From contig WTJC01000013.1 in the NCBI GenBank assembly GCA_011525015.1, positions 63,285 to 127,284 on the forward strand: 64,000 bases of DNA, written 5' to 3'. The notes below the pieces were generated by a model, which worked only from the letters and a program-made list of their open reading frames with translations, was not told the origin of the DNA and ran no database searches. A program made the translations under genes and the position numbers. Positions 7,048 through 19,324 of the stretch are shown here, one piece after another. The stretch's first letter is position 1. The number at the start of each line of letters is the position of its first letter. Source of the stretch: Flavobacteriales bacterium. Lineage in GTDB: Bacteria > Bacteroidota > Bacteroidia > Flavobacteriales > Flavobacteriaceae.

Positions 7048-9816
7048 TTGGGCCCATCTAAATTTTCAGTTGTATTAGTGTTGCTAGCCCTATGTTTATC
7101 AGGACATATTCATGCTCAAGAGAAGAAAATCAAGGGCTTAACAGCTCCTCTTTTCCAGTCTAAAATTGAAGGCCAGCAGGCTTCTCAGGCGCTTAAATTG
7201 GACGTAGAAAATAGTAGTTCAACGAAATCCGATAGTATTCCAGCTGCCGTAGTCTCAAACGGTCGAATAACTGGTCCAATTAAATATAAGGCTAAAGACT
7301 TTGTAAAAATCTCCCAGCTCGAGAATAAAATTGCCCTTAACAATGAGGCTGAAATTCTATATGAAGATACAGAGCTCACAGCCGGTATCATCGACATTGA
7401 TTATTTGACCAGTGAAGTTCAGGCAGGTCGACTCACCAACGCCGATGGCGAAAAAGAACAAACTCCAAATTTTACTCAAGGGCCATCTGTGGTGATTCCG
7501 GATTCCATTCGGTTTAACTTCAATACCCAAAAAGCCCTTATTTACAATTCGAGAACCGAACAAGGAGCTTCCCTCGGAGCCTTAGGAGGTGGTGAATCCA
7601 TGAAAGTCTTTACAGAATTCACCAAGAAAGAAAACGATTCAGTTTTTTTCTTCAAGGATGGAAAATTGACCACTGCAAAAGACACCATTGATCCTGATTA
7701 TTACATCAAAATACGCAAAGCGAAGTTTGTTCCAGGAAAAAAAATCATTGCGGGTTTTGCCAATATGTATCTCGAGGATGTTCCTACTCCGATCGCATTG
7801 CCCTTCGCTTATTTTCCCTTGACTACAGGACGAACAGGCGGACTTATTTTTCCGACCATCACCAACGATCCACAACGTGGGTATGCCCTTCAAAATGGAG
7901 GCTACTACCTACCCTTGAGCGAATATGCTGATTTAAATATCATGGGAGATTTCTATACCAACGGAAGTTATGGAATGCGCCTGCAATCAGTCTACACCAA
8001 ACGTTATAAATATCGAGGAAACGTGAATTTTCGATTTGAAAATTTAGTCAACAGTCAAAAAGGCTTTGACGATTACAGTCGAAGTACCATCTTCAATTTA
8101 CAGATTTCGCATTCACAAGACGCTAAAGCGAGTCCCAATTCAAGATTTTCAGCCTCAGTAAATATTGGAAGTAGCTCTTATTTCAGAAATTCGGCCAATC
8201 AACAAAACCTGGCCTTGACACAAAACAACAATTTATCTTCATCGGTATCTTATTCGAAGACCTTTCCGGCCTATCCTTCAGTGAACTTAAGCTTGACAGC
8301 GACACACAACCAAAACACCAATACACAGGCCATCAATATGACCCTGCCGACGATGCAAGCCAACATGGAACGCATTTTTCCATTTGCCAAACGAAACGGA
8401 ATCAAAAAAGGAATCATTCAGAACATCAACTTGCAGTATTCGATGCGAGCCGAAAATAGAATTCGTACCACAGATTCTCTATTCCTTACTTCGAGAATGT
8501 TCGAAGATGCTAAGTTTGGTGCCCGTCATAGCATTCCAATCAGCACCAACTTTAAAGTTGCCAAATACCTCAGTGTTTCGGCCGGTGCCAGTTATGAGGA
8601 TGTTTGGACTTTTGAAACCTTTAGAAGAGGACAAGACCCCAATGCAGAATTCAACAAAGAAATTGTACTAGATACTGTAAGAGGCTTTGAACGATACAAC
8701 AACTACGGTATTAGTTCGAGTGTTGGAACCACCTTGTACGGAACTTATACCTTTAAAGAAAATTCAAAATTTGAGGCCATACGACATGTAATGCGTCCTT
8801 CGGTATCTTGGAGTTATAAACCCTCGTTTGAGCAGTATTACGACTATTATGAACGCTATGACGGGGCCTTAGAGCAGTATTCTATTTTCGAAGGAAGTCT
8901 CTATGGTGCACCTAGTCTAAGACGTACCAATAGCATGAGTTTTGCGCTGCAAAATACTTTGGAGGCCAAGGTTAGACCAAAAGACAGTACAGAAACCGAA
9001 TCGAGAAAGGTTTCGCTCCTGAGCAATTTAAATTTTTCGAGTTCTTACAATATGGAGGCGGACTCACTGCGGATAAGCCCTGTTACTTTTAATGGAGCCA
9101 CTGCCCTATTCGACAAGAAGATGAGCATCAATTTTACAGGGTCGCTAGACCCCTATGCACTGGATGCCAATAACCGAAAAATCAACAAACTCAATGTAAA
9201 AAACAACGGATCTCTCTTTCGCCTTACTCGTTTTACAGTGAATGTGGGTTATTCATTGGACAATAAAACCTTTGATAAAAGTGCGCGCAAGCGAGACGAT
9301 GAAGAAGCTGACGACAGAAATGGAGAAAATTACAACGAAGACTACAGAGCAGCCAGTGGTGGACGCGATGACGATTTATTTGGATTTGGATTAAACGATG
9401 GAGGATTCGACGATAGAAGCCGCTCTAGAGGGGCTCCTGAAGACGAAGAAGAGGAAGAAAGTGAACTGTATCGCAATCCATTGCCTTGGACCTTGCGTTT
9501 GGCCTTTACTTCAAATTATTCGAATAACGTCAGACAAAACGAATTCACGAATACTTCCTTAATGTTTTCGGGAACCGTAGATCTCACTCCTAAATGGAAA
9601 GTTCGTTTTTCTTCGGGATATGATTTTAAAAATAAAGGATTCAACCTCACCCAACTCGGATTTAAACGAGAATTAAAAAGTTTTGATTTGCGATTTAATT
9701 GGGTACCTTTTGGTCGAAATCAACGGTGGGATTTCTTTATTGGTATAAACAGCTCTATGCTCTCAGACCTCAAATGGGAAAGTCGAAGTCAAAGAAACAC
9801 CTCATTTAGACGTTAA
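7048..9816 (+). CDS. lptD: LPS-assembly protein LptD (OstA-like outer-membrane translocon)
   Basis: A 922-residue protein. The signal peptide ends at about residue 24 (HIHAQ). An N-terminal OstA/LptA-like beta-jellyroll occupies ~60-200 and is followed by a long beta-barrel rich in alternating aromatic strands. LptD receives lipopolysaccharide from the periplasmic Lpt bridge and inserts it into the outer leaflet. An extra acidic stretch (about 750-810) sits between barrel strands and is probably an external loop. No ATG is available before the signal peptide in this frame: an in-frame TAA lies at 7027, so TTG at 7048 is the most likely start. It is followed at 20 bases by ridA. Confidence 0.88.
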   Translation: MGPSKFSVVLVLLALCLSGHIHAQEKKIKGLTAPLFQSKIEGQQASQALKLDVENSSSTKSDSIPAAVVSNGRITGPIKYKAKDFVKISQLENKIALNNEAEILYEDTELTAGIIDIDYLTSEVQAGRLTNADGEKEQTPNFTQGPSVVIPDSIRFNFNTQKALIYNSRTEQGASLGALGGGESMKVFTEFTKKENDSVFFFKDGKLTTAKDTIDPDYYIKIRKAKFVPGKKIIAGFANMYLEDVPTPIALPFAYFPLTTGRTGGLIFPTITNDPQRGYALQNGGYYLPLSEYADLNIMGDFYTNGSYGMRLQSVYTKRYKYRGNVNFRFENLVNSQKGFDDYSRSTIFNLQISHSQDAKASPNSRFSASVNIGSSSYFRNSANQQNLALTQNNNLSSSVSYSKTFPAYPSVNLSLTATHNQNTNTQAINMTLPTMQANMERIFPFAKRNGIKKGIIQNINLQYSMRAENRIRTTDSLFLTSRMFEDAKFGARHSIPISTNFKVAKYLSVSAGASYEDVWTFETFRRGQDPNAEFNKEIVLDTVRGFERYNNYGISSSVGTTLYGTYTFKENSKFEAIRHVMRPSVSWSYKPSFEQYYDYYERYDGALEQYSIFEGSLYGAPSLRRTNSMSFALQNTLEAKVRPKDSTETESRKVSLLSNLNFSSSYNMEADSLRISPVTFNGATALFDKKMSINFTGSLDPYALDANNRKINKLNVKNNGSLFRLTRFTVNVGYSLDNKTFDKSARKRDDEEADDRNGENYNEDYRAASGGRDDDLFGFGLNDGGFDDRSRSRGAPEDEEEEESELYRNPLPWTLRLAFTSNYSNNVRQNEFTNTSLMFSGTVDLTPKWKVRFSSGYDFKNKGFNLTQLGFKRELKSFDLRFNWVPFGRNQRWDFFIGINSSMLSDLKWESRSQRNTSFRR

Positions 9817-9835
9817 ACTATATAAAACAAACACA

Positions 9836-10216
9836 ATGAAAGAAATCATTACTACTCCAAAAGCTGCGGCGCCAATTGGCCCGTACAATCAGGCAGTGAA
9901 ATTTGGAAACACCCTTTATACCTCTGGGCAAATCGCCATAGATTCAAGTACTGGAGATCTTGTTCAATCCGATATAAAAGCAGAGACTAAACAATGCATG
10001 GAAAATTTAAAAGCCATCTTGGATGAAGCTGGTTTTTCTTTCGAAAATGTAGTTAAGACAAGCATATTTATAGCCGACATGCATCAGTTTTCAGAAATCA
10101 ATGAAGTCTACGGAAGCTACTTTGACGACAAAACTGCCCCTGCACGTGAAACGGTAGAAGTGGCGAATCTTCCAAAATTCGTCAATGTTGAGATTTCAAT
10201 GATTGCGATGAAATAA
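9836..10216 (+). CDS. ridA: RidA family reactive imine/enamine deaminase
   Basis: A 126-residue protein, the normal length for the YjgF/YER057c/UK114 family. Typical segments are TPKAAAPIGPYNQAV, LYTSGQIAID, TKQCMENLKAILDEAG, and the C-terminal APARETVEVANLP with the conserved Arg that binds the substrate carboxylate. RidA hydrolyses enamine/imine intermediates released by PLP enzymes to stable keto acids, in the cytoplasm. It lies 20 bases after lptD and is probably co-transcribed with it; transcription ends at the hairpin just after its stop. Confidence 0.93.
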   Translation: MKEIITTPKAAAPIGPYNQAVKFGNTLYTSGQIAIDSSTGDLVQSDIKAETKQCMENLKAILDEAGFSFENVVKTSIFIADMHQFSEINEVYGSYFDDKTAPARETVEVANLPKFVNVEISMIAMK

Positions 10217-10242
10217 AAAAGACGCTATTAAAGCGTCTTTTT
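10216..10242. terminator. Bidirectional intrinsic terminator between ridA and the NagK-like gene
   Basis: An 11-base stem (AAAAAGACGCT / AGCGTCTTTTT) with a 5-base loop has A-runs and T-runs on both flanks. It can end transcription of ridA on the plus strand and of the convergent kinase gene, whose stop codon lies inside the hairpin. Confidence 0.85.
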
Positions 10243-11079
10243 GTGAAATTCTACTAGACCATCTATTGGTCGTTGTTCTATTTTTCCAATCACCAAGTCG
10301 TTGCGCTCAAGACAAGCCCTAACCTCGTCTTGCAGGAAATGGGCAATACTGCCCACAAAGTGAATGGGCACTTTTGTAGCCAATTCGAATTGCATGATAT
10401 GATTGTTGACGAATTGTTGTAAACCCTTCTCTATAACCCCTTTGCAATAAGAATGTTCCTTGTTTTCGATTAAGAATCTGGCAAATTTGGCCAAATAAGT
10501 GTTTGGATTTGGCTGCTTGTATAAATATTCTTTGATGACATCTGCTTCTAAATCAAATTGCTTTGAAAACTTCATCCCCAAATCTTGTGGCATTTTATGA
10601 AAGTAATAATCCCTCAGGAGTTTTCTTCCAAAGAAATTTCCGCTTCCATCATCCATTAAGATATACCCCAAGGAGGTAACTTTTTGAAAAGCTTGATGTC
10701 CGTCGTAATAAGAACAATTTGAACCTGTTCCAAGAATACAAACGATTCCCTGTTTGCCGATTTCAGTGGTAGCATAGATTGCCGCGTAGGTGTCTTCTTG
10801 AACATCGATATGTGCATTGGGAAAGAAGTCGCTAAAAATTTCATTTAGAAATTTCTTCATCCGATCAGTTCCGCATCCCGCACCATAAAAATGAACCTGC
10901 TCAACTTTTTCGCTATTTTGAGAAAGCTCATAATTATTAGCCAATCGATCTTCTATAACCTCACGTGTTAAAACTTCAGGAGACAAACCGAGGGTTTGTG
11001 TCATAAAAAGCTGCTCTCCAGCATTCGATAGCGCAATCCAATCTGATTTGGTTGCGCCACTGTCAACGACTAGAATCAT
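10228..11079 (-). CDS. BadF/BadG-type ATPase, N-acetylglucosamine kinase-like
   Basis: A 283-residue ASKHA-fold kinase. The phosphate-1 loop is VVDSGATKSDW at the N-terminus. Further motifs are the second phosphate loop VCILGTGSNC and the GYILMDDGSGNFFGRKLL segment typical of NagK-like BadF/BadG/BcrA/BcrD ATPases. It should phosphorylate an amino sugar, probably N-acetylglucosamine recovered from cell-wall or chitin turnover. It lies downstream of gapA and pfkA on the same strand with a 13-base gap, so amino-sugar entry and glycolysis may be transcribed together. Substrate specificity is an inference. Confidence 0.82.
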   Translation of the reverse strand: MILVVDSGATKSDWIALSNAGEQLFMTQTLGLSPEVLTREVIEDRLANNYELSQNSEKVEQVHFYGAGCGTDRMKKFLNEIFSDFFPNAHIDVQEDTYAAIYATTEIGKQGIVCILGTGSNCSYYDGHQAFQKVTSLGYILMDDGSGNFFGRKLLRDYYFHKMPQDLGMKFSKQFDLEADVIKEYLYKQPNPNTYLAKFARFLIENKEHSYCKGVIEKGLQQFVNNHIMQFELATKVPIHFVGSIAHFLQDEVRACLERNDLVIGKIEQRPIDGLVEFHKKTL

Positions 11080-11092
11080 TGTACTTAATGAA

Positions 11093-13097
<2,005 letters not shown>

Positions 13098-13204
13098 TCT
13101 ATTTCAAAAAGTGCTCAAAACTAATAAACTAAACTTATATAACACTCTTGATTTACGTATTTCAGAAAAAAGAGCGCAGAAATAACTATTTCTTTAAAAT
13201 CACC

Positions 13205-16200
13205 CTACTCTTTTTGAACGATTTTCATTAAAAGGCTCTTAAAATTATCAAAATCTACCTGATATGATAAACCGACTCCTTGAGTGTACCCCTGTTGTTC
13301 GGCTAAAAATTGTCTAATTTCATTCTCACGATTAAATATTTTCGCACTGAGGGTTCCTTCATCATTGAGTATGATTTGAATTTCGAGATCACCTGCTATA
13401 ACGGTCTCTGAAACTCCACCTACTGGAACTCCTACTTTACCGTTGATTAAAATGCGGTCGGAGATTTGTGTACTCACCGTTACCCCTATTCTATTTTCAA
13501 TTTGAACATCGGCTGTGGGATCTAAAAAGCCTTGCTCATAGGACAATCCTAAATCAAAAGTTTCACTCTCTCCAAGTACTTGATCTAATAAACCAGAGGC
13601 TGTTTGAAATAGATTTCCAGTAAGTGCCTGTTGATTAATTCCTATTTGATCGTTCACAAAGGTTCCTTGTGCAAGTAAAAAGAAGGCATTTCGTTCTCTA
13701 ATCGTTGGATCTTGTAAACGGTATTGCAATTCAGATTGAATCACAGAAGAGGTGTTGGGAAATGCAATGTCAAAATTAATATTCGGTGCTTCTAGTTCTC
13801 CATCTAAGCGCACCAGCACTTCTGTAGGTATTCTTCCTGAATAAGAGGTGCTCTCTAAGATAGGTGAAGGATTAGCATTGAGAGAATAGACGGCATCCAT
13901 CTGAAGCTGAGCCGCGAGAGGGTCTCCGTCCCAAAGCAACGTTCCTCCCGGTTGAAGTTTAAATCGCTTGTCGATAAGTCCACCGAATTTATAATTGTAA
14001 AATCCTTCTACAGCAACGAACTCACCATACATATTGAATTTACCATCGGTATTGATTTCCATGAGCAGCAGCCCTTCACCACTACCTTTGAGCGAACTCC
14101 CACTTCTTGGATCAATTACAATTTCGACCTCAGCTTGGTCAGTTACTTCAATATCAAAGTTGAGTTCTAGTCCGCGATAAGTCTTTAGCACCTTTTCGTT
14201 TTTCATTTCTTCAATAGTCTTGTCTCCAACAAAATTGATGAATGAGTAATCCGATTCAGATTCTACATCCCCCAGAGGGATTTTTAAACTTGTTCCTTGG
14301 GCAGAGGCTCCATTAAATTCAATATTTAATTGAGTAGAAGGACCTTGTATATAGCCCTTACCTAAGACAAATCCAGTTCCGTAATAGAGTGAATTTGGCT
14401 GACTGTCTGTATTTAGGATAAGGAATCGATTAAAATTAGTATCCACTTCTAAGTCGAGATTCCAAATTTTGAAATTCTCATGTGAAATACGACCAGAAAT
14501 ATTGGCAGAGGTATCGTAAATACGATCTCTGAAGTCAAAATTCACAAAGTCAAAGTTTTGATCTTCTATTTGAATAATGGCTTGATCTGAGATTCGATAG
14601 TCCGTATTAAGGTATTGAAAAGCCATTCCTCCATCGTTTAAACGCAGTGAACCATTTAACATGGGTTGTTCGAGATCACCGCTTACGTCAATTTTCCCTG
14701 TAAGGCCTCCTCGCAGTCTGTGCAAGGTTTGTTTACCCAAAGGAGAAAATGGAGCAATATCGAAATCGTTTAATTCTGCATTTAATTCATAGTTATAGCG
14801 CTCCTCTTCGTCTTGATTGATATTCCCTTGTATGTTGAGCAATGTTTGTTGATCTCCTTCAATCCAAGAAGCCACTTCAAAAGAAGTTAAATCTCTATTT
14901 CCTGCAATGACCATTTGTGCATCCCCCACTACTTCATCGTTTACACTCAGACTTTCGATTTCTAAACTGGTACTTGGAATGTATTGACCATTGATTTGAT
15001 TAATAGTCATAAAACCATCAAGCACCCCGTCTAACTCGAGGTTGGGTATATCAGGGGTAACTTTAAATAATTGAACGCCATTGAAATTAAGGTCAATTTG
15101 CTTTTCAGTGGCCGCGATATAAGGCGCTTTGATTTGAATGCGATCTCCGTCATCATTTGCAAGTTCGATGTTATTGATTACCAATCGTTCTCGTTGAGGA
15201 TTATAGGATAACTTATGATCCAAGGCATTAGCTGTATTTAACTTCCATGTTTTTCCCTTGAGTCCCAATCGAGAAGGTTTAATATAAATATCGATTGTTT
15301 CTTGGCTTGTATTCAGCGCTTGACTTAGATTGAGTTCAAAGACGTTGTTGTCTGATTTAGAATTCTTAAACTTTAAGGTCGAGAGTATGGAGTCGTTTTG
15401 CTGAAAAGCGTCAAAGCTTAATTCTTTCAAATTTATAAGTGAAGACTGCACCGAATCTATAGAAAAAGTTAAACCAACCTGCTCGCTGTTGTTGTTTAAA
15501 TCTCCTATTAAATTGTACACCTCATAATTTTGAAAGGTCAACAGTGGAGTATTTATAGATAATTGTGTCAAGGAATCTCGCAAATTAAAGTTTCCTTTTA
15601 GGCTTGAGTTTTCAGAAAGTTTAAAGTTGGGATTTAATAAAGCCGCTATTTTACTCTTTAAATCCAAGTCAAAGGTGAGCGTGTTGTTTTGATTGTTTAA
15701 AGAAAGTGGCTCTGAAATTCCGAGAATTCTATTTTTAACTTGCTTAAAGTAGTCATCAATGTTCTTCCACTGCACATTACTTTTAACCACACCTGAGACC
15801 AAATCGTCAGAAATCAACTCGAACAATCTGAAATCATCATTCGTTAGACGGCTATTGATGATCAGGTCCTTAAATTCAAGATAATTATCTCGATCGGCAT
15901 ATCGACCGTCATTAAACTGTAAAACTCCTACTAATTCTTCAGAGGTATTTCCGTTTAGATCGAGGTTTAAATTGAAATTCAGGTTGGATAATTCATCACT
16001 GCCAATTCCAAATTTGTTCAGTCGAAATCTATTGAGTAGTACATTGATATTGTAATTGTAGACCGGTAGAGAAAAATCCACAGAACCACTGATATCAAAA
16101 GAAAAATCTTCTTGACTGCTGTAGACTAAACTGTTGAGCAATTGATCACTGAAGTATCCCGAAAACTCAATATCCTCGAAGGTCCTGTTTGCCAATCCAA

Positions 16201-17563
16201 TTGAGCAAATACCACCTTCTAATTGCGCTTTGAGTTTTTCGAGCTCAAAACTTTGGCCAGAGAACTCTAAATCAAGAGAGGTTGGAATTTGTGGTAACTC
16301 CTTGAAAACGGCGCCAAAATTAAATTGATCTGACGAGAGCAATCCATTAAAAGTTTCAGATTCTTGAATGTATTGTACATCTGAAAACAGCGTTCCTTGA
16401 TCTGTATCAACAATTGATTCAATGATGAGATTGTTTTCTTCTCTTTGAATTAAACCTTCCCAGCTCAATGAAGAAAAAGAATTGAGATACGAACTCCACT
16501 TTGGCTCAATCTCTTCTAACACACTTAATTCCTGTGGATAAAGTTCTGTAACCTTAGATACAACTCTAAAATCACCTGCCTTATCCTTAATATCTCTTGC
16601 ATAAATCGCACCTTCAAAATAGGAATCTAAATATTGAATCTTTGTCTCTGAGACTTCTATTTTTCCATCAGAATAAAGACCTGTGCCTTCAAAAAATAGT
16701 GAATTTCGAAGGTTGAGAAGAGTTTTGTTTGACAACAATCCTTCAAATTCTTTAAAGGTGACAAAGGACGGAGCGATATCAAATTTGATTTTTGGATTTT
16801 CTGCTGTCTTTGAAACATCGGCTATACCCAACTCATAAATAGATAATTCAGAAAGGGCAGTTCGTAAATACAAGTTGTTGAGCAGCAAATCATCATTTTC
16901 CAAGGAAACGGCAAATGTAGATGAGGACAAACTAAAATTGTCAAATTCGCCATTGTCTAGTGCTACGTATTGTGCAAAAACGTTTTGGTCCTCTACAATG
17001 AGGTTTTTCAACTCCAAACGCTCTAGACTCATGGTTGTATTTGAAGTGGAATCTACAAGTTTAAGTTTTAAGTTTTCAGCGACAACATTTTGCGCTTCGA
17101 AGCGAAAATTATCTGTTGTTGTAGGATTTTTAAGTTTAGAGAGCCAGATGTCTAAATTGGTTAATGAGTCTTGGGGATATTTCACAATATTGGCTTCTAC
17201 ACCCTCAAGTTTGTAGGAGCTTAAATCAAAGCTTCCTTCAAAGAGCGTGCTGAATTCTGCAATGGAGGTAGAAACCTCATCCACGTAAAAAAGTGTGTCT
17301 TTTTGATGATCTAATATCAACAATTCACCCAATTGTGTTTTTAATTGAATAGGAATAATTTGTGTTCTTCCTAGGGCCACTTCTATACCGTATTGCTTGT
17401 TTAACCTTTTTATTATGGTCGAGGTGATACTGGTTTGAACAGAGGGAATAAGGGCTAAGCCCGTAGTCAATATCAATAGTACGAGAACGACAAGCATTAT
17501 TTTTATGCTCGTGTTTACAAATTTTTTAATACTACTATTGCCTTTATCTTTGTCCAAACTCAT
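13205..17563 (-). CDS. tamB: TamB-type translocation/assembly module protein (DUF490)
   Basis: A 1452-residue protein. One N-terminal inner-membrane segment (about residues 20-40) is followed by a very long repetitive beta region. The C-terminal ~400 residues have the DUF490/TamB signature, ending in barrel-like segments (LSYEQGFLDPTADVQIENRIG, INGKVGVPVGG). TamB-like AsmA proteins form a hydrophobic groove across the periplasm and serve in outer-membrane lipid transport and beta-barrel assembly. It is divergent from tsaD, with only 5 bases between the two start codons, so the promoters must lie inside the opposing genes. This gene order is common in Bacteroidota. Confidence 0.9.
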   Translation of the reverse strand: MSLDKDKGNSSIKKFVNTSIKIMLVVLVLLILTTGLALIPSVQTSITSTIIKRLNKQYGIEVALGRTQIIPIQLKTQLGELLILDHQKDTLFYVDEVSTSIAEFSTLFEGSFDLSSYKLEGVEANIVKYPQDSLTNLDIWLSKLKNPTTTDNFRFEAQNVVAENLKLKLVDSTSNTTMSLERLELKNLIVEDQNVFAQYVALDNGEFDNFSLSSSTFAVSLENDDLLLNNLYLRTALSELSIYELGIADVSKTAENPKIKFDIAPSFVTFKEFEGLLSNKTLLNLRNSLFFEGTGLYSDGKIEVSETKIQYLDSYFEGAIYARDIKDKAGDFRVVSKVTELYPQELSVLEEIEPKWSSYLNSFSSLSWEGLIQREENNLIIESIVDTDQGTLFSDVQYIQESETFNGLLSSDQFNFGAVFKELPQIPTSLDLEFSGQSFELEKLKAQLEGGICSIGLANRTFEDIEFSGYFSDQLLNSLVYSSQEDFSFDISGSVDFSLPVYNYNINVLLNRFRLNKFGIGSDELSNLNFNLNLDLNGNTSEELVGVLQFNDGRYADRDNYLEFKDLIINSRLTNDDFRLFELISDDLVSGVVKSNVQWKNIDDYFKQVKNRILGISEPLSLNNQNNTLTFDLDLKSKIAALLNPNFKLSENSSLKGNFNLRDSLTQLSINTPLLTFQNYEVYNLIGDLNNNSEQVGLTFSIDSVQSSLINLKELSFDAFQQNDSILSTLKFKNSKSDNNVFELNLSQALNTSQETIDIYIKPSRLGLKGKTWKLNTANALDHKLSYNPQRERLVINNIELANDDGDRIQIKAPYIAATEKQIDLNFNGVQLFKVTPDIPNLELDGVLDGFMTINQINGQYIPSTSLEIESLSVNDEVVGDAQMVIAGNRDLTSFEVASWIEGDQQTLLNIQGNINQDEEERYNYELNAELNDFDIAPFSPLGKQTLHRLRGGLTGKIDVSGDLEQPMLNGSLRLNDGGMAFQYLNTDYRISDQAIIQIEDQNFDFVNFDFRDRIYDTSANISGRISHENFKIWNLDLEVDTNFNRFLILNTDSQPNSLYYGTGFVLGKGYIQGPSTQLNIEFNGASAQGTSLKIPLGDVESESDYSFINFVGDKTIEEMKNEKVLKTYRGLELNFDIEVTDQAEVEIVIDPRSGSSLKGSGEGLLLMEINTDGKFNMYGEFVAVEGFYNYKFGGLIDKRFKLQPGGTLLWDGDPLAAQLQMDAVYSLNANPSPILESTSYSGRIPTEVLVRLDGELEAPNINFDIAFPNTSSVIQSELQYRLQDPTIRERNAFFLLAQGTFVNDQIGINQQALTGNLFQTASGLLDQVLGESETFDLGLSYEQGFLDPTADVQIENRIGVTVSTQISDRILINGKVGVPVGGVSETVIAGDLEIQIILNDEGTLSAKIFNRENEIRQFLAEQQGYTQGVGLSYQVDFDNFKSLLMKIVQKE

Positions 17564-17568
17564 TTTAT

Positions 17569-18597
17569 ATGCCCGTTGAACCTCTCATTTTAGCGATTGA
17601 ATCTTCTTGTGACGATACCTCTGCTGCCGTTTTACGCGGAAACAAAGTTCTCAGTAATATTGTTGCCTCTCAAAAAATACACCAAAAATACGGTGGTGTA
17701 GTTCCTGAGTTGGCCTCTAGGGCACATCAACAAAATATTATACCTGTAGTATCTGTTGCCTTAGAAGACGCAAATATCGATAAAAAAGATCTCTCAGCAG
17801 TTGCTTTTACAAGAGGTCCAGGATTATTAGGGTCGCTTTTAGTAGGAACCTCATTTGCAAAATCCCTATCCATGAGTTTAAAGGTACCATTAATTGAAAT
17901 AAATCACATGCAAGCCCACATTTTAGCTCACTTTATAGACGATGAGCAAATGCAAGTGCCTGAGTTTCCTTTTTTGGCACTGACCATAAGTGGTGGCCAC
18001 ACCCAATTAGTGCTTGTAAAGGATTATTTTGACATGGAAATATTGGGAGAGACCCTTGACGATGCAGTGGGCGAAGCTTTTGATAAAACAGCAAAGATTT
18101 TAGGACTCACCTACCCTGGAGGTCCTTTAATTGACAAATATGCAAAAGAGGGGGATGCCTCAAAATTTAACTTTCCAATACCCAAAGTAGATGGTTTGAA
18201 TTTCAGCTTTAGCGGATTAAAAACAAACATCTTGAACTTTATTACCAAAGAAAGTCGAAACGATGAAAACTTTGTGCATGATCATATGAACGACATTTGC
18301 GCCAGTGTGCAGTCGACTATCGTTTCTATTTTAATGCAAAAGGTAGAGATGGCCTTGGCTAAATACGAAGTAAAGGCTTTAGCTATTGGAGGAGGTGTTG
18401 CAGCAAACTCAGCTATTCGATCAGCTGTTCTCAATTTTAAGAATACACACGATGTGAACGTGCATATACCCAAATTTGAATTTTGTACCGACAATGCCGC
18501 CATGATTGGAATTGCTGCTTATTTCAAATACCAAAGAGAAAACTTTACTTCAAATGCAGTGAGTGCTAATGCTCGCTTTAAATTTGAATCGCTCTAA
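17569..18597 (+). CDS. tsaD: tRNA N6-adenosine threonylcarbamoyltransferase
   Basis: A 342-residue Kae1/TsaD protein. Diagnostic motifs are LAIESSCDDTSAAVL, ELASRAHQQNI, the metal-binding HMQAHILAH, LTISGGHTQLV, and AIGGGVAANSAIR. With TsaB and TsaE it transfers the threonylcarbamoyl group to A37 of ANN-decoding tRNAs in the cytoplasm. It begins 5 bases from the divergent tamB start and heads a plus-strand run with rsmE and two further genes at gaps below 10 bases. Confidence 0.97.
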   Translation: MPVEPLILAIESSCDDTSAAVLRGNKVLSNIVASQKIHQKYGGVVPELASRAHQQNIIPVVSVALEDANIDKKDLSAVAFTRGPGLLGSLLVGTSFAKSLSMSLKVPLIEINHMQAHILAHFIDDEQMQVPEFPFLALTISGGHTQLVLVKDYFDMEILGETLDDAVGEAFDKTAKILGLTYPGGPLIDKYAKEGDASKFNFPIPKVDGLNFSFSGLKTNILNFITKESRNDENFVHDHMNDICASVQSTIVSILMQKVEMALAKYEVKALAIGGGVAANSAIRSAVLNFKNTHDVNVHIPKFEFCTDNAAMIGIAAYFKYQRENFTSNAVSANARFKFESL

Positions 18598-18606
18598 TTC
18601 AATTCT

Positions 18607-19320
18607 ATGGAACAACAATTTTACGCTCCAAACGCAGTTGAAACTGACCAGTTTTTTGAATTTGACAGTGCCGAAAGTAAGCATATTGTAAAGGTTCTGA
18701 GACATCAGGCTGGTGATGAAATCATTCTAAATAATGGGAAAGGATTAATTTTCAAAGGTCACATTATAAAAACCTCACTGAAAAAATGCCGTGTTCAGCT
18801 CTTAGAATATAAGCAATCTGCTGCTAAAAACTACAACATTCATATCGCTATAGCACCAACCAAGAGTATGGATCGTTTTGAATGGTTTCTCGAAAAGGCC
18901 GTCGAATTGGGTATAGATCGCATCAGTCCTATTTTGTGCGACCATTCCGAACGAAGAAGCTTAAAAATGGAACGCTTGAATCGCATTCTGCTCAGCGGTT
19001 TTAAACAATCCATGCAAGCTTATTTACCTGAAATTGATCAGCCTTTAAGCTTAAATGATTTCTTGACTCAACATCAATTCGAACAAGGCTATTACGGCGA
19101 CTGTCTTGCAGCAATTGAAGAGGATTTTTTTCATCAGATCACACCCAACAAATCGATACTCATTTTTATTGGCCCAGAGGGAGATTTTTCTGCTCGAGAG
19201 CGAAACTTATTTATGCAACATCACATTAAATCGGTATCTTTAGGTCAACAGCGACTTCGGGTTGAAACTGCTGCTCTTAGTGCATTAAGCAGAATACACC
19301 TGGCCAATTTAAAGCAATAG
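18607..19320 (+). CDS. rsmE: 16S rRNA (uracil1498-N3)-methyltransferase
   Basis: A 237-residue SPOUT-class methyltransferase. An N-terminal PUA-like part (residues 1-70) carries ESKHIVKVLRHQAGDE. The C-terminal knot domain has KSMDRFEWFLEKAVELGI, the family hallmark FIGPEGDFSARE (SAM loop), and SLGQQRLRVETAALSAL. It methylates U1498 of 16S rRNA. It starts 9 bases after tsaD. Confidence 0.95.
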   Translation: MEQQFYAPNAVETDQFFEFDSAESKHIVKVLRHQAGDEIILNNGKGLIFKGHIIKTSLKKCRVQLLEYKQSAAKNYNIHIAIAPTKSMDRFEWFLEKAVELGIDRISPILCDHSERRSLKMERLNRILLSGFKQSMQAYLPEIDQPLSLNDFLTQHQFEQGYYGDCLAAIEEDFFHQITPNKSILIFIGPEGDFSARERNLFMQHHIKSVSLGQQRLRVETAALSALSRIHLANLKQ

Positions 19321-19324
19321 TAAC